Source of the DNA: Puia sp.
Lineage (GTDB): Bacteria; Bacteroidota; Bacteroidia; Chitinophagales; Chitinophagaceae
Direction of reading: 5' to 3'
Assembly: GCA_031292515.1 (NCBI GenBank)
Contig: JARLGZ010000269.1
Span: 434,001-498,000, forward strand
DNA length: 64,000 nucleotides
Shown here: piece after piece, positions 35,183 through 43,581 of the stretch
How positions within the stretch are numbered: the stretch's first letter is position 1
Layout: the number at the start of each line of letters is the position of its first letter
Translations under genes and position numbers: made by a program
Notes under the pieces: model-generated
Seen by the model: only the letters and a program-made list of their open reading frames with translations
Database searches by the model: none
What the model was told of the DNA's origin: nothing

Positions 35183-36472
35183 CTAGCCTTCCAGCACCTG
35201 TTCCATCTTCGTGCTGCGCGAACCCTTAATAAGAATGTACTGATCCTGTAATTGCGCGTTCTTCATCCACCGGGCCGCCTCTTTGCTGTCTGTAAAATGC
35301 AGATAGGGATGGTCGATCTTTTGAAAATCCCCACCGACGAGGGCAACCTGGCTCCAGGGATAGCGCCCGATCAGCTCGACGATGCCCAGGTGTTCCGCCA
35401 GGCTCTCTTTCCCCAGCTCCGCCATGGCGCCGAGGATGAGGACCTTCGAATGCGCCTTCAACGACGCAAAATTTTCAATAGCCGCCCTCATACTCGAGGG
35501 GTTGGCATTATAGGCATCGAGAATGATATGATTTCCGCCTTGCTCGATCAGCTGCGACCGGCTGTTGGAAGGCGTATAGTGCGCGATAGCCGTGGCGATC
35601 TTATCATCGGGGACTTCGAAATACTTTCCGACGGCGACGGCGGCCAGGACATTGGGCAAATTATAGTCACCCACCAATTGAGTCGGGATGACGCCCGTAG
35701 CGGCCCCCCGGAGGATATCGACGCTCAGGAAGGGCTCGCTTCTTTTCAGGACACCTGTCAACGCCGCATCTTTCGTCCCATAGCTTATAATATGGGGGAT
35801 GCCGGCGCTCATTTCACGAAGATAGTCGTAGTCCCACATGACAAAGGCGGTACCTCCCTGCTCCCTCAGAAATTGATAAAGCTCTCCTTTTCCTTTTTTC
35901 ACACCTTCCGGTCCCCCGAATCCTTCGAGATGGGCTTTCCCTGCGTTGGTGATGATGCCATGCGTCGGCCTCGTATAACGACAATATCCTTCGATTTCCT
36001 TTTGATGATTGGCCCCCATTTCAATGACAGCGATCTCGGCGTTCACAGGCACCGCCAGGATCGTCAGCGGGATGCCGATGTGGTTATTCAGATTGCCTTG
36101 CGTGGTGGATGTACGGAGCGTCGTCGACAGCACCGCGTGGATCAGTTCCTTGGTCGTCGTCTTGCCGTTACTGCCTGTAATGGCCAAAAAGGGGATGTTC
36201 AGCTGCGACCGGTGATAACCCGCGAGCGCCTGCAGCGCCTGTAACACATCTTCCACGTAGATAAGCCTGTCCTTCAAACCCTGCCCTTCCTCCGGTCTCT
36301 CGTCAACGACCGCATAGGCAGCCCCCCGCTCCAGGGCCTCTAAGGCAAATAAATTGGCGTTGAAATTTGGCCCCTTCAACGCGAAAAACAGATCACCCTT
36401 TTTCAGCTTGCGGGTATCGGTCTGAATGGATGGATGCTGCTGGTAAAGACGGTATAATTGCTCGATCATCAT
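35183..36472 (-). CDS. murF: UDP-MurNAc-tripeptide--D-Ala-D-Ala ligase
   Basis: 429 residues. ATP-binding loop TGSNGKTTT at 99-107, the Mur ligase central motif EMGANHQKEI, and the C-terminal domain containing DAYNANPSSM. It adds D-Ala-D-Ala to the peptidoglycan precursor in the cytoplasm. In Bacteroidota murF often sits beside gldJ, as here: gldJ is upstream on the same strand, with a 383-base gap that contains a strong hairpin. Confidence 0.94.
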   Translation of the reverse strand: MMIEQLYRLYQQHPSIQTDTRKLKKGDLFFALKGPNFNANLFALEALERGAAYAVVDERPEEGQGLKDRLIYVEDVLQALQALAGYHRSQLNIPFLAITGSNGKTTTKELIHAVLSTTLRTSTTQGNLNNHIGIPLTILAVPVNAEIAVIEMGANHQKEIEGYCRYTRPTHGIITNAGKAHLEGFGGPEGVKKGKGELYQFLREQGGTAFVMWDYDYLREMSAGIPHIISYGTKDAALTGVLKRSEPFLSVDILRGAATGVIPTQLVGDYNLPNVLAAVAVGKYFEVPDDKIATAIAHYTPSNSRSQLIEQGGNHIILDAYNANPSSMRAAIENFASLKAHSKVLILGAMAELGKESLAEHLGIVELIGRYPWSQVALVGGDFQKIDHPYLHFTDSKEAARWMKNAQLQDQYILIKGSRSTKMEQVLEG

Positions 36473-36514
36473 ATTTTATACGCTGGTTAACGCCGATAGG
36501 GGAGACGCGAATAA

Positions 36515-36584
36515 CCGCGAATCCGGGAAACACGAACAGGGAGACACGAAGTAATGCAATGGCCGCGAATCCGTAAAAGACGAA
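36515..36584. repeat. Direct repeat of a 22-base unit between gldJ and murF
   Basis: CCGCGAATCCGGGAAACACGAA (36515-36536) recurs in near-identical form at 36563-36584. GCGAAT-type words also recur at 36508 and near 36640. Otherwise the 36473-36741 stretch shows no gene. Confidence 0.55.
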
Positions 36585-36741
36585 TATAAGGCAGGAATGA
36601 ACGCGATCGACGGGAACGGACAGGAAATATTTAAAGCGCGAATGAACGCCCATGCGGGATGCCGATGACTGTAAATCCGCCAAAAGGATCACAGGCAGAA
36701 AGGAATGACCTCGAAGAGGTGCCAAAGGAATAATGGCACAA

Positions 36742-36780
36742 AAGAAAGAGCCACCCGGGAAATACGGGTGGCTCTTTCTT
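36742..36780. terminator. Strong bidirectional hairpin after gldJ
   Basis: A perfect 16-bp stem (36742-36757 with 36765-36780; right arm CGGGTGGCTCTTTCTT) around the 7-base loop GGAAATA. The A/T ends supply a T-rich 3' tail in either direction. It lies 75 bases after the gldJ stop and would separate gldJ from murF transcripts. Confidence 0.88.
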
Positions 36781-36855
36781 ATCTATAACTAACTTATCTA
36801 ACTGCTGACTCTTCAAAACCCGCGCTGATTCGTGTCGCTTCGCGTTCATTCGCAC

Positions 36856-38397
36856 TTATTGCTTGCGCGTATTCTGTCTTCTCTGTTTATAGCTGACGCC
36901 TGTCTGTCTTCCATTACCCGCGGGGCTGCCTACGCGGTCCATGGCGCAACGGAAACCGATGGTAGAGCTGGCCTGGTCTTCTTCCAGGAAGCGACGGGTA
37001 CCGGGGCTCAACCAGTAAGCGCGGTCATTCCAGCTTCCGCCTTTTACGACCCTTGATTTATTGCTGATCAACGTAGTCTTGCCGTATCCGTAGTTGATGC
37101 CTGCGATCGAAGAGTCGCCATCCAGGTAGTTGATTACGTCGCCTTTCTGGTAGTTACGGCGATTCTTGCTTTCTTCGTCCGTTACGGCGCGGTACTTTAT
37201 ACGACCCAGGCTATCCCTGTCAGGCTTGTTCTCCTTGCCCATGTCGACGGTTTCAAATTTATTGCCACGGAAAGGAGCCACATCGTTCACGTCTTCGGCA
37301 GACAACGGACGATACACATCACCGACCCACTCGCTCACGTTCCCGGACATGTTATAAAGACCAAAACCGTTCGGGAAGAAAGAAGTGACAGGGGCGGTAT
37401 AAACGGCATTGTCATTCAGACCGCCGGCGACACCCATGTTATCCCCGGATCCGCGTTTGAAGTTGGCCATAAAAGTACCCTGCCAGCTACCATGTTTCGT
37501 ATCGCGCAGCCCGTTCACGTTATTGCTCCAGGAATAGACCTGTTTGTTGGCGATCAGTTCTTCCCCTTTCTTGCCGTCCTTGCTGCTGGGCAGCGGGTTC
37601 TGATTGATATAACCCAGGGCCGCATATTCCCACTCTGCTTCTGTAGGCAGACGATAGGCAGGCAGCAGGATCCCGTCTTCAAAGGTCACCTGCGTACGGG
37701 GCGTACCATTGGGGTTCTTCAGCGGATTGCTTTTCGACTTGGCGGCGGCGCCGGGAGTAGGCTGGAACTCACCCATCAGGTAAGCCTTCGTATTGAAGTT
37801 TTCCTGGCCCAGGCCCTGTATATTCTTCAGGGAATTTTTGTTGATATAGCCCTTATCCACGAGCGCCTTCTCATTCACACGGTCCGTTCTCCACAGACAG
37901 AAATCATGTGCCTGTCTCCAAGTTACGCCGACAACGGGATAATAATTATAAGAGGGGTGACGGAAATAATATTCTACCATCGGCTCGTTAAAGGCCAATT
38001 GGCTCCTCCATACCAGGGTATCCGGTAAGGCGGCATCCCGCACGGCTTTGTACTGATCGTCCTCGAAGACATTGTTCAGCCAGTACAGGTATTCCCGGTA
38101 GTGGATGTTCGCAACCTCGGTCTGGTCGATATAGAAGGAGTTGACGGTCACACGCCTCGGAATATTATTCCAATCGCTCATGACGTCTTCCTGGGTAGCG
38201 CCCATCGTAAACGTACCTCCCTGGACGAACACCAACCCGGGGCCCGTATGCTGTTCCTTCTCCTTGGCCACCTGGTAGCCTCCCATGTTCTTGTCATTAT
38301 AATTCCAGCCCGTAACGGAGGATTGTTCCGGTTTTTTGCTGCAGGCAGCCGCCATTGCCAAACAGGATGAGAGGATTGCTAGGTTTTTCAGATTCAT
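36856..38397 (-). CDS. gldJ: Gliding motility/type IX secretion lipoprotein GldJ
   Basis: 513 residues. Lipoprotein signal with lipobox AAAC (C19). Formylglycine-enzyme-like (SUMF1) domain: GLVFVQGGTFTMGATQEDVM, FYIDQTEVANIHYREYL, YPVVGVTWRQAHDFCLWRTD, YRLPTEAEWEYAALGY, NMSGNVSEWVGDVYRP, and VVKGGSWNDRAYWL (each within the domain). The N-terminal TGWNYNDKNMGG and the spacing are those of GldJ rather than GldK. An upstream in-frame ATG (38409) adds four residues. It is divergent from porV. Confidence 0.9.
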   Translation of the reverse strand: MNLKNLAILSSCLAMAAACSKKPEQSSVTGWNYNDKNMGGYQVAKEKEQHTGPGLVFVQGGTFTMGATQEDVMSDWNNIPRRVTVNSFYIDQTEVANIHYREYLYWLNNVFEDDQYKAVRDAALPDTLVWRSQLAFNEPMVEYYFRHPSYNYYPVVGVTWRQAHDFCLWRTDRVNEKALVDKGYINKNSLKNIQGLGQENFNTKAYLMGEFQPTPGAAAKSKSNPLKNPNGTPRTQVTFEDGILLPAYRLPTEAEWEYAALGYINQNPLPSSKDGKKGEELIANKQVYSWSNNVNGLRDTKHGSWQGTFMANFKRGSGDNMGVAGGLNDNAVYTAPVTSFFPNGFGLYNMSGNVSEWVGDVYRPLSAEDVNDVAPFRGNKFETVDMGKENKPDRDSLGRIKYRAVTDEESKNRRNYQKGDVINYLDGDSSIAGINYGYGKTTLISNKSRVVKGGSWNDRAYWLSPGTRRFLEEDQASSTIGFRCAMDRVGSPAGNGRQTGVSYKQRRQNTRKQ

Positions 38398-38409
38398 ATT
38401 TGTACGCAT

Positions 38410-38445
38410 TTAGCCGTAGATTGTTTATTAGCCTTCGATTGTTAT
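38410..38445. repeat. 18-base tandem duplication upstream of gldJ
   Basis: TTAGCCGTAGATTGTTTA (38410-38427) is followed directly by TTAGCCTTCGATTGTTAT (38428-38445). It lies in the presumed gldJ leader. Confidence 0.7.
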
Positions 38446-38933
38446 CTGGATAAACGTGGTGTTCAGATAAATATTGTTTTAAAACAGGGTTGGTTTACCC
38501 GGTTTTTACCATCCTTGCGAATATAAGTAGATTTGCCGGAAGTCCCAGCGTAGAAACCCATCCTTACGCCCGTGATATTCCCCTGTAACTCATGGTATAT
38601 TAACGTCTGTAACTGCAAAATCCGTTCCGTTTATAAGCCCTTCCGTTCCGGCCGGTTCCCGGTGGATTCATGCTTTTTATCGGGGCATATCGTTCCGGAA
38701 GGAATCCGGCCCGATTTTCGTTGAACGGGTAAAAACATTTTATCATACAATAAAATCTCCCGGAAACCGTTCGAAGGAGATTCGGTACAAAGCGGATAAG
38801 GATTACAAAACCAGGATGATAAGGTCGATTTTGGACAAAAATCGGGAACCGTGTGAAAAACACCGCCGATGCCCCGGTAAAATCGCCGTCGCACTTTAAA
38901 AGCAATAACAGGAAACCAGCCAAATGACACATT
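38446..38933. other. Long divergent gap between gldJ and porV
   Basis: About 490 bases with no convincing gene. It holds a 7-bp hairpin CGATTTT/AAAATCG at 38826-38844 about 90 bases before porV. Promoters of both divergent genes must be here. No structured RNA recognised. Confidence 0.5.
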
Positions 38934-40121
38934 ATGAATAGATTGAAGACCGGACTGACTGCCCTTTTAGGATCGTTTTTTGCCTTCACAGGCTCCACGC
39001 ATGCCCAGACGGCGCAACCCCTCAACGTGTTGACGACGGCGACGCCTTTTCTGAGGATTTCCCCCGACGCGCGCGCCGGCGGCATGGGAGACATCGGGCT
39101 GGCTACTTCCGCAGACGCGGCATCTCCCTTTTACAACCTCGCAAAAACTCCCTTCGCAAAAAAAGATATCGGCATCGGCTTCACCTATACCCCCTGGCTT
39201 AAAGATCTGGGACTGAACGACGTATACCTGCTGGCTGCGTCCGGGTATTATAAACTCAGCCCCAATGAGGCGATATCGGCTTCCATCCGCTATTTCAGCC
39301 TGGGTAACATCCAGTTTACCGATTACAGCGGCAACGAAGTGGGAAACGGTCATCCCCGCGAAATGAGCGCAGACATCGGGTACGCCCGGAAACTGGGAGA
39401 TAAGCTCTCCCTGGCCATGGCAGCCCGCTATATTTATTCGAACCTGACTTCCGGAGCTACTTCGACCAGCAGTACCTATAAGGCCGGGACTTCCATAGCG
39501 GCCGATATATCCGTGTATTACAACGGCGCCACCGAAGACAGGGGGGGCTGGAACTTCGGTCTTGCCGTCACCAACCTGGGCGAAAAGATCGGCTATACAA
39601 ACGTAGCCACCGAAAAAGACTATATCCCGGCCGACCTCGGCCTGGGAGCAGCCTATACAAAGGTCTTCGACGAAGACAACAAGATCACTTTCGGCCTGGA
39701 TTTGCATAAATTGCTGGTACCCGCCGCACCCCTTTCGGTGGATAATGGCGGCTCCATCGATTCCGCCAACCTCGCAAACTACAAGAGCAAACCCGTCGTA
39801 AGCAGCTGGTTTAGCTCCTTCAGCGATGGCAGCAACCAGCTCAAGACCGTACAGGCATCCATTGGCGCGGAATATGGCTACCAGGATCAGTTCTTTTTCC
39901 GGACCGGTTATTTCTACGAGAGCGACCAAAGCGGCGGACGGAAATATTTCAGCGTGGGCGTCGGGTTGAAATACAATGTGATGGGCCTGAATTTCTCATA
40001 CCTGGTGCCATCGGGCAGCGGTACCACCCGCAGCCCCCTGTCCAATACCCTGCGATTCGGCCTGGTCTTCGACCTCGACAAGGATGACAATGCGTCCTCC
40101 ACACCCGCGGCGACCAACTGA
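38934..40121 (+). CDS. porV: Type IX secretion outer-membrane protein PorV
   Basis: 395-residue FadL-like barrel with signal peptide ending STHAQ. The hallmark PFLRISPDARAGGMGDIGLAT follows the mature N-terminus, then ASPFYNLAKTPF. PorV binds type IX cargo C-terminal domains and hands them to the sortase PorU. No porU lies in the window. The end is marked by a hairpin at 40204-40247. Confidence 0.93.
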   Translation: MNRLKTGLTALLGSFFAFTGSTHAQTAQPLNVLTTATPFLRISPDARAGGMGDIGLATSADAASPFYNLAKTPFAKKDIGIGFTYTPWLKDLGLNDVYLLAASGYYKLSPNEAISASIRYFSLGNIQFTDYSGNEVGNGHPREMSADIGYARKLGDKLSLAMAARYIYSNLTSGATSTSSTYKAGTSIAADISVYYNGATEDRGGWNFGLAVTNLGEKIGYTNVATEKDYIPADLGLGAAYTKVFDEDNKITFGLDLHKLLVPAAPLSVDNGGSIDSANLANYKSKPVVSSWFSSFSDGSNQLKTVQASIGAEYGYQDQFFFRTGYFYESDQSGGRKYFSVGVGLKYNVMGLNFSYLVPSGSGTTRSPLSNTLRFGLVFDLDKDDNASSTPAATN

Positions 40122-40195
40122 TCCGTGACAGGATGTGATAGGATAGCGTAAATAGATAACGTAAATAATTTAGGGCTTCCTAATATAAAAGCCGA

Positions 40196-40203
40196 TAATT
40201 TTG
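40196..40203 (+). promoter_or_regulatory. Candidate -7 element before ispF
   Basis: TAATTTTG matches TAnnTTTG and lies directly against the hairpin at 40204. If used, the hairpin would be the first element of an ispF leader rather than only the porV terminator. Confidence 0.3.
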
Positions 40204-40252
40204 AAGCGTCTCCGATAAATCCCGGGAGGGAAGGTCCGGAGACGCTTTTCTT
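40204..40252 (+). terminator. Terminator hairpin between porV and ispF
   Basis: AAGCGTCTCCG (40204-40214) pairs with CGGAGACGCTT (40237-40247), an 11-bp stem with 22-base loop, followed by TTCTTTT. It is placed 83 bases after the porV stop and 70 before ispF. Confidence 0.8.
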
Positions 40253-40254
40253 TT

Positions 40255-40302
40255 AAAACGGCTTCTAAAACGGCTTTTGAAACGGCTTTCAGGACGACTT
40301 TT
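40255..40302. repeat. Four tandem 12-base units before ispF
   Basis: AAAACGGCTTCT, AAAACGGCTTTT, GAAACGGCTTTC and AGGACGACTTTT run without gaps from just after the terminator T-run to 15 bases before the ispF ATG. Confidence 0.8.
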
Positions 40303-40316
40303 AAAAACAATTAGTT

Positions 40317-40805
40317 ATGTCATACAGGATCGGCTTCGGAGTGGATTTTCACCAACTGGTGGAAGGCAGGGAGCTTTGGCTGGGCGGAGTGCTGCTCCCG
40401 CACCACAAAGGAGCGCTGGGACACAGCGATGCGGACGTCTTGTTGCACGCCATCTGTGACGCCATGCTGGGCGCCCTCAACCTGGGAGACATCGGTATCC
40501 ATTTTCCCAATACCGACCCCGCCTATAAAGACATCGACAGCAAGATCCTCCTTAAAAAAACATGGGAACTGGTGGCGGCAAAAGGATATGGTATCGTGAA
40601 TATCGACTCTACGGTCTGTCTCGAAGCTCCGAAAATCAAAAAATACGCCGGAGACATGCGAAGAGTCATGGCCGCCATACTGGGCATCGCCGGGGACGAT
40701 ATCTCTATCAAGGCCACCACCACCGAACAGATGGGTTTTGTGGGCCGGGAAGAAGGATTGGTAGCCTATGCCACGGTGCTGTTGATGAAGACAGCCCATT
40801 CCTGA
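40317..40805 (+). CDS. ispF: 2-C-methyl-D-erythritol 2,4-cyclodiphosphate synthase
   Basis: 162 residues, standard length. Zinc ligands D10, H12 (GVDFH) and H44 (HSDADVLLHAICDA). The C-terminal CDP-binding part has SIKATTTEQMGFVGREEG. Fifth step of the non-mevalonate isoprenoid pathway. The start ATG follows the 12-base repeat tract. Confidence 0.95.
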   Translation: MSYRIGFGVDFHQLVEGRELWLGGVLLPHHKGALGHSDADVLLHAICDAMLGALNLGDIGIHFPNTDPAYKDIDSKILLKKTWELVAAKGYGIVNIDSTVCLEAPKIKKYAGDMRRVMAAILGIAGDDISIKATTTEQMGFVGREEGLVAYATVLLMKTAHS

Positions 40806-40841
40806 ACTTTTCTTCCTGCCCATCCCTGAACTTTCCTTCCA
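40801..40841. repeat. Direct repeat after the ispF stop
   Basis: TCCTGAACTTTTCTTCC (40801-40817) recurs as CCCTGAACTTTCCTTCC (40825-40841). The first copy includes the ispF stop codon. Confidence 0.7.
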
Positions 40842-40878
40842 GGCCTTTCCGGAACATACAAGATTGCCGCTAAGTCCT

Positions 40879-40886
40879 TACTTTTG
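40879..40886 (+). promoter_or_regulatory. Candidate -7 element of dut, very close to the start
   Basis: TACTTTTG matches TAnnTTTG and ends only 5 bases before the dut ATG (40892). A transcript from it would begin at or just before the start codon, that is almost leaderless. Confidence 0.45.
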
Positions 40887-40891
40887 CCCCT

Positions 40892-41332
40892 ATGTCGAAA
40901 ACAAAGGTCAGGATCATCAACAAATCAGGGAACCCCCTTCCGGAATATGCTACCGAAGGCTCGGCCGGGATGGATCTGCGGGCAGACCTGAAAGAGCCCG
41001 TCGTCATGAAGCCAATGGAAAGGACCCTTGTTCCCACAGGCTTATTCATAGAATTGCCGCTGGGATACGAAGCCCAGGTCAGACCCCGCAGCGGCCTGGC
41101 CATCAAACAGGGGATCACCTGTCTGAACTCGCCCGGGACCGTGGATTCCGATTACCGGGGCGAGATCAAAGTCATCCTGATCAACCTTTCACAGGAAGAA
41201 CAAACCATCCTGCCGGGTGACAGGATCGCCCAGATGATCGTGGCTCCCGTCGGGCAGATCAAATGGAAACAGGTCGAAACGATTGGCATCACGGCACGCA
41301 ACGAGGGAGGCTTCGGGCATACAGGAAAATAA
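40892..41332 (+). CDS. dut: dUTP diphosphatase
   Basis: 146-residue trimeric dUTPase. All five motifs visible: [36 protein letters not shown] and [10 protein letters not shown]. Hydrolyses dUTP to dUMP. It is followed closely by the DUF4292 lipoprotein and the EnvC-like gene. Confidence 0.95.
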   Translation: MSKTKVRIINKSGNPLPEYATEGSAGMDLRADLKEPVVMKPMERTLVPTGLFIELPLGYEAQVRPRSGLAIKQGITCLNSPGTVDSDYRGEIKVILINLSQEEQTILPGDRIAQMIVAPVGQIKWKQVETIGITARNEGGFGHTGK

Positions 41333-41342
41333 AAGAGTTACC

Positions 41343-42206
41343 ATGACGCAAATGCGGTTAGGTGTTGTTCTGCTGGCGGGAATACTGGTTGCCTTGACGA
41401 CAGGTTGCAGCTCGGCAAAGAAGATTCAATCGGCAAAGAAGATTCAAAAGGCCATCTCCGTGCCCCGCAAGGATACCCTGAGGACCGCTCCGGATTCGAC
41501 CGTCTCCGCGGAAGACCTCAGAGCCGATTCTATGCGCGTGATCGGCGAATCCATCCAAAAACTCAGGAGGAACGGGATCGACTTCAGGACCTTCTCCGCC
41601 AAAATGAAGGTGCATTATGAAGGCGGCGACGGCAAAGACTACGACTTCAACGCCACCATCCATATCCTGAAAGACAGTATAATCTGGGTCGATATCAACC
41701 TCTTGCTCGGGCTGGAAGCGTTCCGGGTGCTCATCACCCCCGATAGTATAAAAGTCAGGAATTATCTCAACAGGACCGTGCAGTTCCGTTCGGTCAGCTA
41801 TATCCAGGAAGTGACGCGGGTACCCCTCGATTTCCGGTCCCTGCAGGACCTGCTTATGGGAAATCCCATCTACCTGGATAGCGGGAGCACCGTATTTTAT
41901 AAAAACGAACAATCGGGAATGTCCCTGGTGAGTGTGGGAAAGCTGTTCAGGAACTACCTCACGCTCAACCCCGATTTCACCATAAAACACAGCCGGCTGG
42001 ACGATGCAAACGTCCTGCGGGCCCTCACCTGCGATCTGACCTATGGGGATTACGAATCGCATGACAGCGTCCGGTTTTCCACCTATCGAAAGATTTCCGT
42101 GGCCGAACAATCAAAATTGGACATCGAATTCGGGTTTAAACAATACAGCTTTAACGAGAATTTAAGTTTTCCTTTTTCGGTTCCGCGAAATTATAAGAGG
42201 AAATAG
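41343..42206 (+). CDS. DUF4292 lipoprotein
   Basis: 287 residues with signal and lipobox TTGC (about C20). The rest matches the DUF4292 pattern: DFRTFSAKMKVHYEG, then ILKDSIIWVDINLLLGLEA and the C-terminal LSFPFSVPRNYKRK; a LolA/LolB-like lipid-binding fold is likely. An exact 18-base tandem duplication right after the lipobox doubles SAKKIQ. An ATG at 41355 is a second possible start. It lies 10 bases after dut. Confidence 0.86.
   Translation: MTQMRLGVVLLAGILVALTTGCSSAKKIQSAKKIQKAISVPRKDTLRTAPDSTVSAEDLRADSMRVIGESIQKLRRNGIDFRTFSAKMKVHYEGGDGKDYDFNATIHILKDSIIWVDINLLLGLEAFRVLITPDSIKVRNYLNRTVQFRSVSYIQEVTRVPLDFRSLQDLLMGNPIYLDSGSTVFYKNEQSGMSLVSVGKLFRNYLTLNPDFTIKHSRLDDANVLRALTCDLTYGDYESHDSVRFSTYRKISVAEQSKLDIEFGFKQYSFNENLSFPFSVPRNYKRK
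41412..41447 (+). repeat. Exact 18-base tandem duplication in the DUF4292 gene
   Basis: TCGGCAAAGAAGATTCAA occurs at 41412-41429 and again at 41430-41447 without a mismatch, adding SAKKIQ in frame to the linker behind the lipid anchor. Confidence 0.92.
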
Positions 42207-42270
42207 ACGTTATCGTTACGGTTTGTTTGTGTGGCGCATGATTTTTTTCAATACTTAAAAGTCTGATCTG

Positions 42271-43572
42271 ATGCTGAAATCCTTCCTGCTGAGCCTCGGG
42301 CTCCTCTCTTCGGTATTCTGCTCCTATGCCCAGCAACCCGCGCAAAACCCCGTACAAACCCGGGCCGACCTCGAAAAAGAACGTGCCGCCATACAAAAGG
42401 AGATAGAGGACGTCAAGAACTCCCTCGATGAGACAAAAAAGAACAAAAAAGAGACCCTCGGTCAGCTCGCCCTGCTCCAGCGCAGGCTGCGTTTACGCGA
42501 ATCCGCGATCCAGAATATCAACTCCCAGATCAATTTCATACAGGGCGATATGAACGAGTCCTGGCGGGAGATCCTCAAATTGCGCAAAGAGCTCGATACG
42601 CTGCGCAGCCAATATGCGGAAAGCGTGGTATATGCTTATAAGAACAGGAGCAGTTACGACTTCCTGAATTTTATCTTCTCCGCGACCAGTTTTAACGACG
42701 CCGTCAGAAGAGTGGCGTACCTGAAGTCTTACAGGGCCTACCGTGAAGAACGCGCCGACAATATCGTCAAAACCCAGACGCTGCTGCAAAGCAAAATAGA
42801 CGGGTTAAAAGTTTCCCGCCAGGAAAAAGACGACGTGCTGAAGAAACAGAATAAGGAGCGGGAGATGCTGGAGATCGAAAAAAAGGAAAAGGATGAAGTT
42901 GTCTCCAGCCTGAAATCACGCGAGAAGGAGTTGAAAAAAGAGATGAGCGCCAAACAGAAACAAGATAATATACTGGCGGGCTCCATCGCTGCCGCGATCC
43001 GGCGTGCCAGGGATATGGCCATCAAGGAAGCCAAAAAGAAGGACGCCGAGGTCAAAACGAACGCCCCCGCCGGCAGATCGGTCAGCCCCGCCGGCAACAA
43101 CACCGCAGCCACCGGCACAGCCACCCCGGCGGCGACAAAAAAATACACCGTATTCTCTACCAGCGAAGACATCCGTCTTTCGGACAACTTCGAGAAGAAC
43201 AGGGGCCACCTCCCCTGGCCCGTAGCCAGCGGTACCATTTCCATGGCCTTCGGACGTCACGAATACATGCATGGGGTCATCCACGACAACCAGGGCATCA
43301 CCATCGAAACGAATGCGGGAACAACCGTCAAAACGGTATTTGACGGAGTGGTCCAAAGCGCTTTCAGTGTGGGGGAGACCAATGCGGTCATGATCCGTCA
43401 CGGGAAATATTTTACGACCTACAGCAACCTTGATGATGTCTCCGTTTCAAAAGGACAGCAGGTAAAGACCGGGCAAAGCCTCGGGCGCGTATCATCGATA
43501 GGCCAGCTGGACTTCATCCTCTCGGACGAAAAAGACCATATGTTCGATCCCGAAAAATGGTTGCGGCATTAG
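42271..43572 (+). CDS. envC: EnvC-like murein hydrolase activator
   Basis: 433 residues: signal peptide (about 1-20), long coiled coil (about 30-250), an Ala/Thr/Pro-rich linker (about 262-290) and a C-terminal LytM/M23 domain (about 315-432). The metal-binding residues of active M23 enzymes appear lost (HDNQGITIE in place of HxGxD, TYSNL in place of HxH), so it should activate amidases rather than cut peptidoglycan itself. Confidence 0.9.
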   Translation: MLKSFLLSLGLLSSVFCSYAQQPAQNPVQTRADLEKERAAIQKEIEDVKNSLDETKKNKKETLGQLALLQRRLRLRESAIQNINSQINFIQGDMNESWREILKLRKELDTLRSQYAESVVYAYKNRSSYDFLNFIFSATSFNDAVRRVAYLKSYRAYREERADNIVKTQTLLQSKIDGLKVSRQEKDDVLKKQNKEREMLEIEKKEKDEVVSSLKSREKELKKEMSAKQKQDNILAGSIAAAIRRARDMAIKEAKKKDAEVKTNAPAGRSVSPAGNNTAATGTATPAATKKYTVFSTSEDIRLSDNFEKNRGHLPWPVASGTISMAFGRHEYMHGVIHDNQGITIETNAGTTVKTVFDGVVQSAFSVGETNAVMIRHGKYFTTYSNLDDVSVSKGQQVKTGQSLGRVSSIGQLDFILSDEKDHMFDPEKWLRH

Positions 43573-43581
43573 TTCCCTTTT

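Noticed and set aside
38446-38933. A structured RNA (for example RNase P, tmRNA or 6S) in the long gap
   Set aside because: No extended complementary arms or known core motifs were seen; only one 7-bp hairpin.
42271-43572. Active M23 endopeptidase
   Set aside because: The usual HxGxD and HxH zinc ligands are missing, so an activator role (EnvC type) fits better.
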